A DNA stretch of 64,000 nucleotides. Origin: Succinimonas amylolytica DSM 2873. GTDB lineage: Bacteria; Pseudomonadota; Gammaproteobacteria; Enterobacterales; Succinivibrionaceae. Numbering within the stretch: the first letter of the stretch is position 1; each line of letters begins with the position of its first letter. Positions 1 to 9,779 of this stretch are shown here, in pieces. The stretch lies in NCBI RefSeq assembly GCF_000378405.1, contig NZ_KB899637.1, forward strand, positions 31,851 to 95,850, written 5' to 3'. The notes under the pieces were generated by a model. The model saw only the letters and a list, made by a program, of their open reading frames with translations, searched no databases and was not told where the DNA came from. The translations under genes were made by a program, and so were the position numbers.

Positions 1-68
1 TTTATAAATGCCAAAAAAAGAACAGGGTTTACAGGCAAGTCCACCTCCGTCTTTGATCGTATCACTTT

Positions 69-176
69 TCAAATTTCGTTACCGTGGATGGCCTCCAAGT
101 TTTTCCTTTCACCACCAGGCCACATCTCAAATGCATGGGCAGGCTCTAAGGCCTTATAGGTTTCAAGAGCGAAAAC
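69..176 (-). pseudogene. short coding-like remnant, possibly degenerate
   Basis: On the minus strand a 35-codon stretch is open between two stops and encodes a protein-like segment containing EPAHAFEMWPGGERKNLEAI. It has no start codon, and the flanking minus-strand frames are interrupted. It may be what is left of a decayed gene or mobile-element gene at the edge of the window. I do not recognise the family, and it could be chance. The remaining bases before apt (about 180-450) show no other gene. Confidence 0.2.
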
Positions 177-459
177 TTATGTACCGGACCATGAACTTAC
201 AACGGTCTAGTACTTTCTTTCATGGGGTATGTCAGGGATAAAACGGCCATACCCTGGGTGATTTGAGAGGGATTTCCCGAGGAAGGAGGGCGGAGGAAGA
301 GGCCTCAAATTTATTCCGGACAGGGATTTGCGGCTACGGTCAGAAAAGTATCCTCTTTCCAGAGATCCGGTCATGTCCGGATTCTGCCGTTGTGATATTA
401 TTGGTGCAGGGTTCGGTCTTATGATTGATTAGTTTTGCAAAAACAGGGAGGAAGGTTCC

Positions 460-1011
460 GTGGTCAGCGAAGAGTGCTTGGATTTTCTTAGGGGGTGCCT
501 GAAATCAATTCCCGATTTCCCGAAACCGGGCATCATTTTTCGGGATATTACTTCGGTGTGCGAGAATCCCAAGGCGTTTGCCATGCTCTGCGAGGCCATG
601 GCGGATTCCTTCAGGTATCTGGGAATAACCAAGGTGGCGGCCACTGAAGCCCGGGGCTTTGTTTTCGGAGCTCCGATTGCCGCCGCTCTTAATGCCGGCT
701 TTGTCATGATCCGCAAGAAGGGCAAGCTGCCCCGGGAGGTCTACCAGGAAAACTATGATCTGGAATACGGTTCCAGTACGCTGGAAATACACCGGGATGC
801 TATTTCTGCTGCTGACAGGGTGCTGGTAGTTGATGATCTGATTGCCACCGGAGGAACTGTCAGGGCCGCCATCAATCTCATTCAGAAATGCGGCGGCAGA
901 GTTATGGGCGCTTCCTTTGCCATCAATCTGGTGGATCTGGGCGGAGCCCGGATGCTGGAGCGGGAATTTGGAATCAAGTCCTATTCCGTCCTGAATTTTG
1001 AGGGGGCGTAA
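460..1011 (+). CDS. apt: adenine phosphoribosyltransferase
   Basis: Salvages adenine by condensing it with PRPP to give AMP in the cytosol. The 183-residue length is normal for the family. The PRPP-binding signature VLVVDDLIATGGT lies near residue 125, and the N-terminal FPKPGIIFRDIT and EARGFVFGAPIA segments are typical of Apt. The start is GTG at 460, chosen because a strong ribosome-binding site (AGGGAGGAAGG) ends a few bases upstream. The order apt then dnaX-ybaB-recR-htpG-adk matches the conserved enterobacterial cluster, although here an unknown exported protein gene sits between apt and dnaX. Confidence 0.96.
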   Translation: MVSEECLDFLRGCLKSIPDFPKPGIIFRDITSVCENPKAFAMLCEAMADSFRYLGITKVAATEARGFVFGAPIAAALNAGFVMIRKKGKLPREVYQENYDLEYGSSTLEIHRDAISAADRVLVVDDLIATGGTVRAAINLIQKCGGRVMGASFAINLVDLGGARMLEREFGIKSYSVLNFEGA

Positions 1012-1118
1012 AGCCGGTATCCGGGAATGATACAGAATGAGTCCGGAGGATTTCTTCAGAAAAATGGAGGCGCTTTTTCCGGAGTCCGTTTGCAGTTTTT
1101 GGGGAGGTGATGTGCCGT

Positions 1119-2096
1119 ATGACAGTGTTACGGAAAAGCCTGTTTCTGGCGCTTCTGTCCGGCGTCGCCGCTACAGGGGTGGCCATGGCGCAGTTTTTGG
1201 ATGATTTCCGGGATCCTCCCGAATGCGGACAGCATCATGAATACTGGGACAAGTCGCTGTCTTCGGATATTAAATCCGAAACTATTGTTCATTTTGAGTA
1301 TAACAGTTTCCCCGGCCCGGGATTTATAGTGCCGGAAGTCTCCTTAGAAGCGCGTCCGGACAGTGAGTCGGAACCCTTTCCGAACTTTTATGTCCTTTTT
1401 GACCGGACCCCTTCGGGAGCTGTCAGAGTGGTGGCCCGGGGCGGCAATAATACCGGACACCGGGACGGCTCCCGGTTTGTGGTGCGCTACGAGATTTCCG
1501 ATGACGGGCTTCCCAGAGAGCTTCAGACGATTGTCAGAAAGCATAATCTGAGCAGGGATAATGGCCATGTCAGTCATACCGACGGGCTCCCCACCGGAGA
1601 CGGATCTATCCTGAGCGTCAGATATGATTCCGGCGAGGCCATATACCGGGGCAACAATGTTTTTCCGCTTCTGGATGATGCGGCTACCCGGGAAATTTAC
1701 CAGGCCTTCAGAAGAGCAGCCAGGAGGCAGGGCTATGACTTTACCACTGCCGGATCCAGCGAGCCGGTTTATGATGATCCCACGGTGGAGATGCTGCAGG
1801 GAATCTGGAAGGGAAAGCATTTCGGACGGGAATGCGTTGCGGAGATCACGGGGCAGCATATCAGAATTTTCTATGACGGGGAGCTTGCAGACGATACTGA
1901 TTATGTGATTTTCGAGGGGATGGTGAAGCCGAACCGGCTGGCTAAAAACTCCTCTCCGGATGATAAGTATCCCCGGTATGATAATTTCCGGGCCTTTACC
2001 AGTATTTCCAAAAAGAACGGCTTTACCATTGTGGGACATGTTTTTCGGAACGGATCGTCATCCTCTGTTGAGCTGTTCCGGCAGGACAATAGGTGA
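1119..2096 (+). CDS. exported protein of unknown function
   Basis: About 325 residues, beginning with a clear Sec signal peptide (basic TVLRKS, hydrophobic core, AMA before QF), so it is predicted to be periplasmic or outer-surface. I do not recognise the mature domain. It contains many Gly/Asp/Arg turns and alternating hydrophobic segments, consistent with a beta-rich fold. The frame also has GTG at 1107 and ATG at 1110. ATG 1119 is preferred because GGGGAGG ends 11 bases upstream and the signal peptide then begins correctly. It lies between apt and dnaX on the same strand and is an insertion relative to the usual gene order. Confidence 0.75.
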   Translation: MTVLRKSLFLALLSGVAATGVAMAQFLDDFRDPPECGQHHEYWDKSLSSDIKSETIVHFEYNSFPGPGFIVPEVSLEARPDSESEPFPNFYVLFDRTPSGAVRVVARGGNNTGHRDGSRFVVRYEISDDGLPRELQTIVRKHNLSRDNGHVSHTDGLPTGDGSILSVRYDSGEAIYRGNNVFPLLDDAATREIYQAFRRAARRQGYDFTTAGSSEPVYDDPTVEMLQGIWKGKHFGRECVAEITGQHIRIFYDGELADDTDYVIFEGMVKPNRLAKNSSPDDKYPRYDNFRAFTSISKKNGFTIVGHVFRNGSSSSVELFRQDNR

Positions 2097-2292
2097 CGGA
2101 AGCCGGAGATTGCAAGAATGAGCATAAATTCAGGGGCGGATATTTGCGGCAGCCTTCAGAAATTTTTCCCGGAATCTGTCCGGCGGTAAACTTTTTCCGA
2201 AAAATTTTGTAAAATGCCCGGTATCTTTTCAGCGATGCGCGTATCCGGTGCGGGGAATACCGGCCGGAACGGACATCTTTTGACGGAATATT

Positions 2293-3393
2293 ATGGCTTC
2301 CTATACAGTTCTTGCACGTAAGTACCGGCCGCAGACCTTTCAGGATGTGGTGGGACAGACTCATGTTCTTGCGGCTTTGTCCAACGCCCTGGATTCCGGA
2401 CGCCTGCATCATGCCTATCTGCTTACCGGTACACGCGGAGTCGGTAAAACTACCATCGCCAGAATTCTGGCCAAGTGTTTCAACTGCGAAAACGGCATCA
2501 CTTCCCGGCCCTGCGGGGTCTGCCATAACTGTCAGGCTATTCAGAACGGTACCTTCCCGGATCTTATTGAGATCGACGCCGCCTCCCGTACCAAGGTCGA
2601 GGATACCCGGGACATTCTGGACAATGTGCAGTACAGCCCCCAGGCGGGCCGTTTCAAGGTGTACATTATCGACGAAGTCCACATGCTGTCCGGAGGCTCC
2701 TTCAATGCGCTCCTGAAAACCCTGGAGGAACCGCCGGAGTATGTCAAGTTCATTCTGGCTACCACGGATCCCCAGAAGCTTCCGGTCACAGTGGTTTCCC
2801 GCTGTCTGCAGTTCCAGCTTAAGGCGCTGACTCTGGATGAAATCAGAAATCAGCTGAAGACCGTTCTTTCCAGAGAGGAAATCGGTTTTGAGGAGGAGGC
2901 TCTTTCGGAGCTTTCCCGGGCTGCCCGGGGCAGTATGCGCGATGCCCTCAGTCTTACGGATCAGGCTATAGCCCTTGGGGGCGGACGGGTTACTGTAGCC
3001 GGTGTTACCGGCATGCTGGGAACCCTGGATACCTCCTATCTTACGGAGATTCTCAGTGTTATTGCCGAGAACAGCGGCTCCCGTCTGGCCGGAGTTCTGG
3101 AAACAGTCTCCGGGGTGACTCCCGATTTTGATACCCTCCATGTGAGTCTGGCTCAGATATTCCATGACCTCGCCCTTTACCAGGTGGCCGGTCCCTGTGA
3201 GGATCACTACTGTCTGAAGGGGGAGCTTATGGCGGAGTTTGCCAAAAAGTTCTCGCCCGAGGAGCTCCAGCTTTACTATCAGATTGTGCTGGAGGGGCGC
3301 CGGGAGCTTCCCTATGCTCCGGATGGTCTGGCCGCTTTTGAAATGACTCTGCTGCGGCTTCTGGCCTTCAATTTAAAAAAAAAAGGAGAATAG
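2293..3393 (+). CDS. dnaX: DNA polymerase III clamp-loader subunit, gamma form (zero frame)
   Basis: AAA+ clamp-loader ATPase of the replicative polymerase. The 366-residue zero-frame product has Walker A GTRGVGKT (residues 46-53), a four-Cys zinc module (CFNC...CGVCHNC), the Walker B region DEVH and the SRC sensor. It ends just after the domain III segment FEMTLLRLLAF. Translation stops at TAG 3391 immediately after an A10 run. The tau-specific C-terminus continues in the -1 frame (next entry). The zero-frame product therefore corresponds to the short gamma subunit, the reverse of E. coli, where tau is the in-frame product. Confidence 0.95.
   Translation: MASYTVLARKYRPQTFQDVVGQTHVLAALSNALDSGRLHHAYLLTGTRGVGKTTIARILAKCFNCENGITSRPCGVCHNCQAIQNGTFPDLIEIDAASRTKVEDTRDILDNVQYSPQAGRFKVYIIDEVHMLSGGSFNALLKTLEEPPEYVKFILATTDPQKLPVTVVSRCLQFQLKALTLDEIRNQLKTVLSREEIGFEEEALSELSRAARGSMRDALSLTDQAIALGGGRVTVAGVTGMLGTLDTSYLTEILSVIAENSGSRLAGVLETVSGVTPDFDTLHVSLAQIFHDLALYQVAGPCEDHYCLKGELMAEFAKKFSPEELQLYYQIVLEGRRELPYAPDGLAAFEMTLLRLLAFNLKKKGE
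3375..3393 (+). other. dnaX: dnaX slippery A10 run and gamma stop codon
   Basis: Ten consecutive A residues (3375-3384) are followed by GGAGAATAG. Zero-frame codons run TTA AAA AAA AAA GGA GAA TAG. A -1 slip on the heptamer A AAA AAA (3378-3384) enters an open frame that runs to 4988. One extra A in the mRNA (transcriptional slippage) would do the same. No upstream Shine-Dalgarno stimulator like that of E. coli is evident, and no strong downstream hairpin is obvious. A homopolymer sequencing error (A11 read as A10) would also explain the break. Confidence 0.7.
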
Positions 3394-4988
3394 CAGCCAG
3401 CCGGCGGGTGCGTTTTCCTGACCTGGCAGGCTCATCTCAGGAGCAGGTTCTTCTTGAGGTTGCCCGGCTCGTAAACAAAAATCTTCCCAAAAAAGCTCCG
3501 GAAGCTCCCCTGTCTGCATTAAGCGGTGTTGCCGAATCCCGCCGGGATCGGCAGAGCGGTTTTGGAACTCAGATGGCGGACCGGCTTGGGCAGCCGCCCC
3601 GGGTGTCGAACCAGTCCCTGGCTCTCCGCAGTCAGAAAAGCGACAGTGCCCGCAACACCGTTTTCAGCGAGCTGGAGCAGCGCTATGCCAATCTTTTTGG
3701 CTATATTGCGCTTCTGGACAGCGCCATCGCCAGGGCCGGAAAGGATCTGGAGAAGAAGCGTGAGGATCGCTTTAACCAGGAAAAGAAGAATCAGCTGCGC
3801 CGGCAGCAGGAGGAAGGGGAGCGCATAAGCCGCAAGAACGCTGCTTTGATCCGGGGAAATCTGGAACTGTCCACGCAGGATCTTGCCTTTGCTGCCAATC
3901 CCATAGCTGCCGCCATGCAGACCGAAAAGCGGATTCAGGATTCTCTTGCCGGGCCTGCCGGAAAAATCATGGAGCCCACCTACACCAGAGTTCCGGGCAT
4001 GGAGTCTCTTATTTCCAGCAATATGGGACCAGAGGTGCCGCCTGAGCTCAGGACGCCGGATGCGGGCGAGAATTTTCCGGCCCCGGCGGCAGCGCCGTCC
4101 GCAGCGGCAGCTCCGTTTTCCCAGGGGGCGGCCGGAAATAGTTCCGGCAGTGCTTCCGCCTCCGGCAGTATTCCCTGTGAAGCGCCCCCTCCGGCGGTTT
4201 CTTCTGCTCCGGTTCCGAATTCTGTGCCGCCGCTCCGGGCTGCCGCTCCTGCTTATCCCCCGGAGATGCCGGTCAGGGAGGCAGTGCCGCCGTTCCCGGT
4301 ATCCGGAAATGAGGTTCCCCATGACTTTCAGCCCGATCCGGAGGACGAGGTGCCGTATCCCGGAGAAGAAGTCATGCCGGAGGCAGAGATTGTCAGCTAT
4401 GCCCAGGACGGGGACGACGAAACGGATATTACCAACAGCATGGTGTTTACGGATGTGGATCTTAATATCCGTTCCGGAGGTTCCCCTGCTCCGGCCGCTC
4501 CGGAGCAGGTGCGGGATGAGGTGACGTTTTCGGGCGAACCGGTTACCAGCCACCGGCATTATCTGGGGGATGTTCAGGATTCCTTTACTCAGGATATAAT
4601 GCGCACTGATTTGCAGGAGGCGGAAAGGGCTGTTATCATATTCGCCGTGCGGCTGGCTGATTCCACTGCCGAGAAATGGCATCTGGCACTTCCCGACAGC
4701 TATGCGCTCCTGGTTACCCGGGATATGACTGACAATATGAGTCAGGAGTTTTCCGGAGCGCTGGGCCATCCGGTGGAAATCAGCTGCGAATTTACTCAGG
4801 ATGCTGATTTCAGCAGGTGTCCGGATGCTCTGGCCCGGGCCTACTGCCGGAATCTGTATGCCTCAGAACGGGAATCCCTGCTCCGGAATCCGTCTTTTCA
4901 GGATCTGGTCAGGGGGCTTGAGCTTAATCTGGGATCGGCGCAGTTCTATCTGGAGGATCGGAAGGACGTTAAAGCCGCGGACAGATGA
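3384..4988 (+). CDS. dnaX: tau-specific C-terminal part of DnaX (-1 frame)
   Basis: Open in the -1 frame directly from the A10 run. A frameshifted DnaX would be about 898 residues, longer than E. coli tau (643). The segment holds a charged helical region (KKREDRFNQEKKNQLRRQQ), a long Pro/Ala linker, and at the end a domain resembling tau domain V, which binds the polymerase alpha subunit (W-HLALPDSYALLVTRD, then LYASERESLLRNPSFQDLV). A GTG at 3408 could start a separate polypeptide, but no ribosome-binding site suited to it is obvious. Frameshift expression is more likely because tau is needed to couple polymerases. Confidence 0.8.
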   Translation, partial: RRIAASRRVRFPDLAGSSQEQVLLEVARLVNKNLPKKAPEAPLSALSGVAESRRDRQSGFGTQMADRLGQPPRVSNQSLALRSQKSDSARNTVFSELEQRYANLFGYIALLDSAIARAGKDLEKKREDRFNQEKKNQLRRQQEEGERISRKNAALIRGNLELSTQDLAFAANPIAAAMQTEKRIQDSLAGPAGKIMEPTYTRVPGMESLISSNMGPEVPPELRTPDAGENFPAPAAAPSAAAAPFSQGAAGNSSGSASASGSIPCEAPPPAVSSAPVPNSVPPLRAAAPAYPPEMPVREAVPPFPVSGNEVPHDFQPDPEDEVPYPGEEVMPEAEIVSYAQDGDDETDITNSMVFTDVDLNIRSGGSPAPAAPEQVRDEVTFSGEPVTSHRHYLGDVQDSFTQDIMRTDLQEAERAVIIFAVRLADSTAEKWHLALPDSYALLVTRDMTDNMSQEFSGALGHPVEISCEFTQDADFSRCPDALARAYCRNLYASERESLLRNPSFQDLVRGLELNLGSAQFYLEDRKDVKAADR

Positions 4989-5062
4989 TTTTTTAACGGC
5001 GGTACCGGGAAATCCCGCGGGCTGCCGCAGTATGTGCACAAATATTTTTTAAGGATGTGACT

Positions 5063-5395
5063 ATGTTTGGAAATCTGGGAAATCTGGGCAACCTGATGAA
5101 GCAGGCTCAGACTATGCAGGATCGGGCCAAGAAGGCGCAGGAGGAAATCGCCGCCTATGTTGCCGAGGGGGAGGCCGGTGGCGGTCTTGTAAAGGTAACC
5201 ATGACCGGTGAGCATAAGGTTACCAAAGTGGAAATTGCCGATTCAGTTTTCGGGGATGACAAGGATATGTGTGAGGATCTTCTGGTCACCGCTCTTAACA
5301 ATGCTGCTGAACGCATTCGCGAGTTTTCCGCCGAGAAGATGAAGAAGGTTACCAACGGCATTCCGCTTCCTCCGGGATTTAATTTGCCGTTCTGA
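5063..5395 (+). CDS. ybaB: nucleoid-associated protein YbaB/EbfC family
   Basis: Small homodimeric DNA-binding protein of 110 residues, the normal size. It begins [16 protein letters not shown] and ends LPPGFNLPF, both hallmark segments. ATG 5063 is chosen over the in-frame GTG 5057 because AAGGA (5051-5055) is ideally spaced from it and the family starts at MFG. It sits between dnaX and recR as in other gammaproteobacteria, where the genes form a DNA maintenance cluster. Confidence 0.95.
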   Translation: MFGNLGNLGNLMKQAQTMQDRAKKAQEEIAAYVAEGEAGGGLVKVTMTGEHKVTKVEIADSVFGDDKDMCEDLLVTALNNAAERIREFSAEKMKKVTNGIPLPPGFNLPF

Positions 5396-5408
5396 TTTTT
5401 TTTCGGGG

Positions 5409-5438
5409 CAGGGGGACTGAGTTTCCCCTGTTTTTTTT
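5409..5438 (+). terminator. hairpin with T8 tail between ybaB and recR
   Basis: Stem CAGGGG / CCCCTG (5409-5414 and 5425-5430) followed by eight T residues. It looks like an intrinsic terminator, so recR may be only partly co-transcribed with dnaX-ybaB. Confidence 0.7.
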
Positions 5439-5488
5439 GCTTCCGCATTCACTACCGGACATGCTTCCGGAATTTCAGAGATATTTTT

Positions 5489-6088
5489 ATGAAATTCAGT
5501 CCGCTCCTTGAGAATCTCATTAATGAACTGCAGATAATGCCGGGAATCGGTCCCCGCAGCGCTCAGAGAATTGCCTTTGCGCTGCTGGATCGGGATCGGG
5601 ACGGTGCGCTTCGCCTCTCCAGGGCTTTGGAAAAGGCCATGTACCGCATTCACTACTGCAGTGAATGTCAGAGCTACTGCGAGGGAGATATCTGTGAAAT
5701 ATGCCAGAGCGAATCCCGTAAGGCCAGCAAGCTTCTCTGCGTGGTGGAATCCCCCTCTGACGTGCTGGCCATTGAAAAAACCTCCGAATTCAACGGTACC
5801 TATTTTGTGCTGCACGGTCATCTGAACCCCCTGGAGGGCATCGGCCCCAAGGAGCTTCATCTGGACGTTCTGGAGCAGCTGATTGACAAATATCGCTACC
5901 GGGAAATAATTCTGGCCACCAACCCGACGGTAGAGGGGGATGCCACCGCGCACTTTATCGGTCATATCGCTTCAAAGTATCAGATACCGGTATCTCAGAT
6001 TGCCCGGGGTATTCCGGTGGGCGGGGAGCTGGATGCCATAGACGGATCCACTCTGATGCGCTCCTTTACGGGAAGACGTCCTCTTTAG
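5489..6088 (+). CDS. recR: recombination mediator RecR
   Basis: 199 residues, the usual length. In order: helix-hairpin-helix (MPGIGPRSAQRIAF), a four-Cys zinc finger (CSECQSYC...CEIC), and a TOPRIM domain beginning LLCVVESPSDVLAIEKT and including ATNPTVEGDATAHFI. Together with RecF/RecO it loads RecA onto SSB-coated gapped DNA. It follows ybaB in the same direction. Confidence 0.97.
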   Translation: MKFSPLLENLINELQIMPGIGPRSAQRIAFALLDRDRDGALRLSRALEKAMYRIHYCSECQSYCEGDICEICQSESRKASKLLCVVESPSDVLAIEKTSEFNGTYFVLHGHLNPLEGIGPKELHLDVLEQLIDKYRYREIILATNPTVEGDATAHFIGHIASKYQIPVSQIARGIPVGGELDAIDGSTLMRSFTGRRPL

Positions 6089-6167
6089 CAGGCGGGAGTG
6101 TTTTTTTAAGCGGCGGCAGACAGGACAGGGTCAATCCGGAGTTAACTGTAATGGAGGAATGATTCTC

Positions 6168-7202
6168 ATGATTAAATACCGTATTGGAAGGAGACGAGCC
6201 GGGGCGGTGCGTGACGCTCTTGATTTCTGGCAGGAGTCGGGAATGCTCTCTCAGGAGCAGCATGACACTCTCAGAGATTCTATTGAGGTTGAATTTGACT
6301 GGTCCCGGCTGGCCTTTCATGCCACCTGGATTGCGGCGGTCTGTCTGGTTACGGGCCTCGTGGCACTTCTGGCCAGCGATATTATTGTGGCGCTTCTGGA
6401 AAATGCTCCGGCGGCACTCCGGGCAGTGAGTTCCTTTGTCACGGCCGGGCTTCTGGTGTTTTTCGGATTCCGTCTCAGACTCCGGGATCATCCCCACATT
6501 AAAACCTACGGCATTCTGCTCTTTCTGGGCTGTGTCTTCATCGGCCTCGGATTTACCCAGGTGGCGGTAGCTCTGGATCTGAATGACGTCAGTGCTCATT
6601 ACATTTTTCTTGCGGCGTGCCTGATTTACGGTCTGATAGGCTGGTATGGCAAGTCATCCCTGGCCTGGCTGTTTGCTCTGATGTCCTTCAGTTCCTGGAT
6701 GGGGGTGAAAACAGGCTATTCCTGGGGCGGATACTGGCTTATGGATTCGCACCCGCTGCAGTCCATGGTGTACGGGGCATTCCTTACGGGACTGTCTTTA
6801 CTGCCTTATTCCGCCGGCGTGCTCAGATCCCGGGAAGTTCACGGGGTAACCCAGGTCTGGGGGCTTCTGGCCCTGTTCATTCCTCTGTGGATTGCGTCCA
6901 TCTGGGGTGTTGGCGAGCATCGGGCACAGGCCGGAGAGCTTATTGCCTGGTCCCTGATCATGGCTATTGCGGCGGTGGGCGCTCTTCTGGGAGGGATCCG
7001 GCTGGAAAGCGGCCGGCTTATCGGCTTCGGGGCGACCTTTATCGGCATTGAGCTTTATACCAAGTATTTTGAATACTGCTGGGAACGTTTGAATATGGGG
7101 CTGTTTTTCATGATTCTGGGCGGGAGTCTGATTATTCTGGTAAGGCTGATTATGAAGTACCGGATTGAAAACCGGAAGGAGCTTCCGGAGCAGTCAGCCT
7201 GA
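6168..7202 (+). CDS. DUF2157 family inner-membrane protein
   Basis: About 344 residues, with an N-terminal soluble segment (DALDFWQESGMLSQEQHDTL, typical of DUF2157) followed by roughly nine hydrophobic membrane spans. The function of this family is unknown. ATG 6168 is preferred to ATG 6159 because the GGAGGA motif at 6153-6158 overlaps or abuts the earlier codon. It lies between recR and htpG and ends in its own terminator, so it is not part of the htpG unit. Confidence 0.8.
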   Translation: MIKYRIGRRRAGAVRDALDFWQESGMLSQEQHDTLRDSIEVEFDWSRLAFHATWIAAVCLVTGLVALLASDIIVALLENAPAALRAVSSFVTAGLLVFFGFRLRLRDHPHIKTYGILLFLGCVFIGLGFTQVAVALDLNDVSAHYIFLAACLIYGLIGWYGKSSLAWLFALMSFSSWMGVKTGYSWGGYWLMDSHPLQSMVYGAFLTGLSLLPYSAGVLRSREVHGVTQVWGLLALFIPLWIASIWGVGEHRAQAGELIAWSLIMAIAAVGALLGGIRLESGRLIGFGATFIGIELYTKYFEYCWERLNMGLFFMILGGSLIILVRLIMKYRIENRKELPEQSA

Positions 7203-7225
7203 TTTCAGGCCTCTGGTGATGACAG

Positions 7226-7249
7226 AAGACCCGGTTTTCCGGGTCTTTT
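7226..7249 (+). terminator. intrinsic terminator after the DUF2157 gene
   Basis: Perfect stem AAGACCCGG / CCGGGTCTT with a TTTT loop, followed by TT. It separates the upstream gene from htpG. Confidence 0.8.
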
Positions 7250-7292
7250 CCTATTCCGGGCAGAAGTGACTGTTCCATTTCCCGAAAAGAAT

Positions 7293-7320
7293 CTTGAATT
7301 TCAAAAAAGAGTCCCCATTT
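7293..7320 (+). promoter_or_regulatory. htpG: sigma-32 heat-shock promoter of htpG
   Basis: CTTGAA at 7293-7298 and CCCCATTT at 7313-7320 are separated by 14 bases. This matches the enterobacterial sigma-32 consensus (CTTGAAA, 11-16 bases, CCCCATnT). It lies about 85 bases before the htpG start, so heat-shock control of htpG is expected. Confidence 0.88.
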
Positions 7321-7403
7321 AAGGTGCAGTAACGGATCAGTATCCCTGAAAGGTCTCCTCCGAAAAAACGGGGACAGGGAATGTATTTTGGGAGTATAGC
7401 AAA

Positions 7404-9338
7404 ATGACAGACAATACCGAAAAGCGTGGTTTTCAGACAGAAGTAAAGCAGCTTCTCAATCTTCTGGCCAACAGTCTCTATTCAAACAAGGAGGTTTTTC
7501 TCCGCGAGCTTATTTCAAATGCTTCAGACGCCATTGACAAGCTGCGTTTCAAGGCTGTTCAGGATCAGTCGGTTTACGGCAATGATTCCAATCTTCATAT
7601 TCGTCTCTCCGCTGACAAGGACAAGAAGACCCTGACCATTTCCGATAACGGTATCGGTATGACCCGCGATCAGATTTGCGAGCACCTGGGGACCATTGCC
7701 AAGTCCGGCACCGCCGAGTTCTTCAAGAACCTTTCCGGCGATCAGGCCAGGGATTCCCAGCTTATCGGTCAGTTCGGCGTAGGCTTTTACTCTGCCTTTA
7801 TTGTGGCCGACAAGGTAACCGTAATCAGCCGTTCTGCCGAAGCTGCTCCGGATCAGGCAGTTTGCTGGGAGTCTGACGGCACCGGCGAATATACTGTCAG
7901 CACCGTAAACAAGGCAGATCGCGGTACCGATGTTATTCTTTCTCTTAAAGAAGAGAATTCCGAGTATCTGGAGGACTGGACTCTGCGTTCCGCTGTTACC
8001 AAGTATTCCGATCATATTTCTGTTCCGGTAGAAATGCTGGAAACCGTTAAGCCTGAAAAGAAGGACGACGCCGAGGAAAACAAGGACGAGAAGGAAGCAG
8101 AGACTGCCGAATACACCGAGTGGAAGCAGATTAATGAGGCCAAGGCTCTCTGGACCCGTTCCGCCAAAGATATTACCGATGACGAATACAAGGAATTCTA
8201 CAAGCATATTTCTCATGATTATGATGATCCGCTGGTATGGGCTCACAATCATGTGGAAGGTGCTCAGGAATATACTTCCCTGCTTTATGTTCCGAAGCAT
8301 GCTCCCTGGGATCTGTTTAACCGTGAGCAGAAGCACGGCCTTAAGCTTTACGTGCAGCGCGTGTTCATCATGGATGATGCCGAGCAGTTTATGCCGGGCT
8401 ACCTCAGATTTGTAAAGGGTGTGCTGGATTCCAATGATCTGCCGCTTAATGTCTCCCGTGAAATTCTTCAGGACAGCAAGCTGACCTCCAAGCTGAAGTC
8501 CGGCTGTACCAAGAAGGCTCTCCAGATGCTTACCAAGATGGCCAAGGATGAAAATCAGGACAACTATAAGACCTTCTGGAAGGAATACGGCTCTGTAATC
8601 AAGGAAGGTCTGGTAGAGGATTATGAAAACCGTGAGGAGATTTTTGACCTCATCCGTTTTGCCTCCACCCATAACGACAATAGCGAGCAGAACGTTTCTC
8701 TAAAGGACTATATCTCCCGCATGCCTGAAAAGCAGAAGAATATCTACTTCCTGACTGCCGCTACTTATGCCGCCGCTGCTTCCAGCCCGTACCTTGAAAC
8801 CTTCAAGAAGAAGGGCATCGAGGTGCTCCTGCTCACCGAGCGTGTTGACGAATGGGTAATGAACCAGGTTACCGAATACAAGGAGAAGAAGTTTATCTCC
8901 GTAACTGCCTCTGATCTGGAACTGGGCGATCTGGAGGACAAGGAAGAGAAGGAAAAGCAGGAAAGCCAGGCCAAGGAAAACGAGGATTTCCTGAAGAAGG
9001 TTAAAGAGGCACTCGGCGAGCAGGTTACCGATGTCAAGGTTACCAACCGTCTTACCGACACTCCGAGCTGCGTAATCGGTCAGGGCAACCAGATGATGAC
9101 CGCTCAGATGCGCCGTCTCCTGGAAGCCAGCGGTCAGAAGCTTCCGGACGAGAAGTATACTCTGGAGATCAACATGGATCACGATCTGGTCAAGCAGCTT
9201 GCTCAGGAAACTGACGAGAGCCGTTTCAAGGACTGGGCACAGCTGATTCTTGACGAGGCTATTCTGGCAGATCAGGGGGCTCTTAAGGAACCCGCCAGAT
9301 ACGTGAAGCTGGTTAACTCGCTTCTCCTCCATAAGTAA
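7404..9338 (+). CDS. htpG: HSP90-family chaperone HtpG
   Basis: 644-residue cytosolic ATP-dependent chaperone. The GHKL (Bergerat) ATPase motifs are present in order: [15 protein letters not shown] near residue 35, DNGIGM near 80, and [11 protein letters not shown] near 125. An acidic/lysine linker ([15 protein letters not shown]) precedes the middle domain, and the dimerisation domain follows. Codon use is biased toward common codons, suggesting high expression. The gene is isolated between a sigma-32 promoter and a terminator. Confidence 0.98.
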   Translation: MTDNTEKRGFQTEVKQLLNLLANSLYSNKEVFLRELISNASDAIDKLRFKAVQDQSVYGNDSNLHIRLSADKDKKTLTISDNGIGMTRDQICEHLGTIAKSGTAEFFKNLSGDQARDSQLIGQFGVGFYSAFIVADKVTVISRSAEAAPDQAVCWESDGTGEYTVSTVNKADRGTDVILSLKEENSEYLEDWTLRSAVTKYSDHISVPVEMLETVKPEKKDDAEENKDEKEAETAEYTEWKQINEAKALWTRSAKDITDDEYKEFYKHISHDYDDPLVWAHNHVEGAQEYTSLLYVPKHAPWDLFNREQKHGLKLYVQRVFIMDDAEQFMPGYLRFVKGVLDSNDLPLNVSREILQDSKLTSKLKSGCTKKALQMLTKMAKDENQDNYKTFWKEYGSVIKEGLVEDYENREEIFDLIRFASTHNDNSEQNVSLKDYISRMPEKQKNIYFLTAATYAAAASSPYLETFKKKGIEVLLLTERVDEWVMNQVTEYKEKKFISVTASDLELGDLEDKEEKEKQESQAKENEDFLKKVKEALGEQVTDVKVTNRLTDTPSCVIGQGNQMMTAQMRRLLEASGQKLPDEKYTLEINMDHDLVKQLAQETDESRFKDWAQLILDEAILADQGALKEPARYVKLVNSLLLHK

Positions 9339-9395
9339 CAGGTTGCCGCGGCGGGATGAGGATCTCCCGTAGCGGATAAACCTGAGCATTAGAGA

Positions 9396-9427
9396 AAGGC
9401 CGGATGAAATATTCCGGTCTTTTTTTG
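9396..9427 (+). terminator. intrinsic terminator of htpG
   Basis: Stem AGGCCGGA / TCCGGTCT followed by a run of T residues, 58 bases after the htpG stop. Confidence 0.85.
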
Positions 9428-9693
9428 CTGTAATTGTTTAAAGAGCGGCAGGGATAATGAGCAGAAACCGGAAAAGCCGGAGGGAAAGACTGCCAGCAGT
9501 GCTTCGTACTCTCCGGCCAGTCAGCCGCAGTGTGCCTTATCCTGTTTCATAGAAAACTGCTGAATTAGGTGTTCTGCCTGAAAATCGAGTCTTTTGATTC
9601 GTGGCAGTCTCTTCGGAAATCTGAAAAAAGGTTCTGTTAGGGAAGTGTGCTGATTACTGCTTTTATGATTATTCTGATAGCTGCGTTTTTTAC
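9428..9693. other. intergenic stretch with no gene seen
   Basis: About 265 bases between two converging terminators. I see no convincing coding frame, RNA gene or repeat here. Confidence 0.5.
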
Positions 9694-9724
9694 AAAAAAA
9701 GACAGACACCCTTCGGTGCCTGCC
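9694..9724 (-). terminator. terminator of the His-rich protein gene (minus strand)
   Basis: Read on the minus strand, a GC-rich hairpin (GGCACC / GGTGTC, loop GAAG) is followed by seven T residues. It lies about 55 bases after the stop of the gene to its right. Confidence 0.75.
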
Positions 9725-9779
9725 TGATTCACTAGTCAACCCCGTATTCTAATATTAAGCTATTTCCCGCTTCCGGGCC

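Noticed and set aside
9521-9739. Minus-strand frame between htpG and the His-rich gene
   Set aside because: It runs through the terminator hairpin and has no protein-like features.
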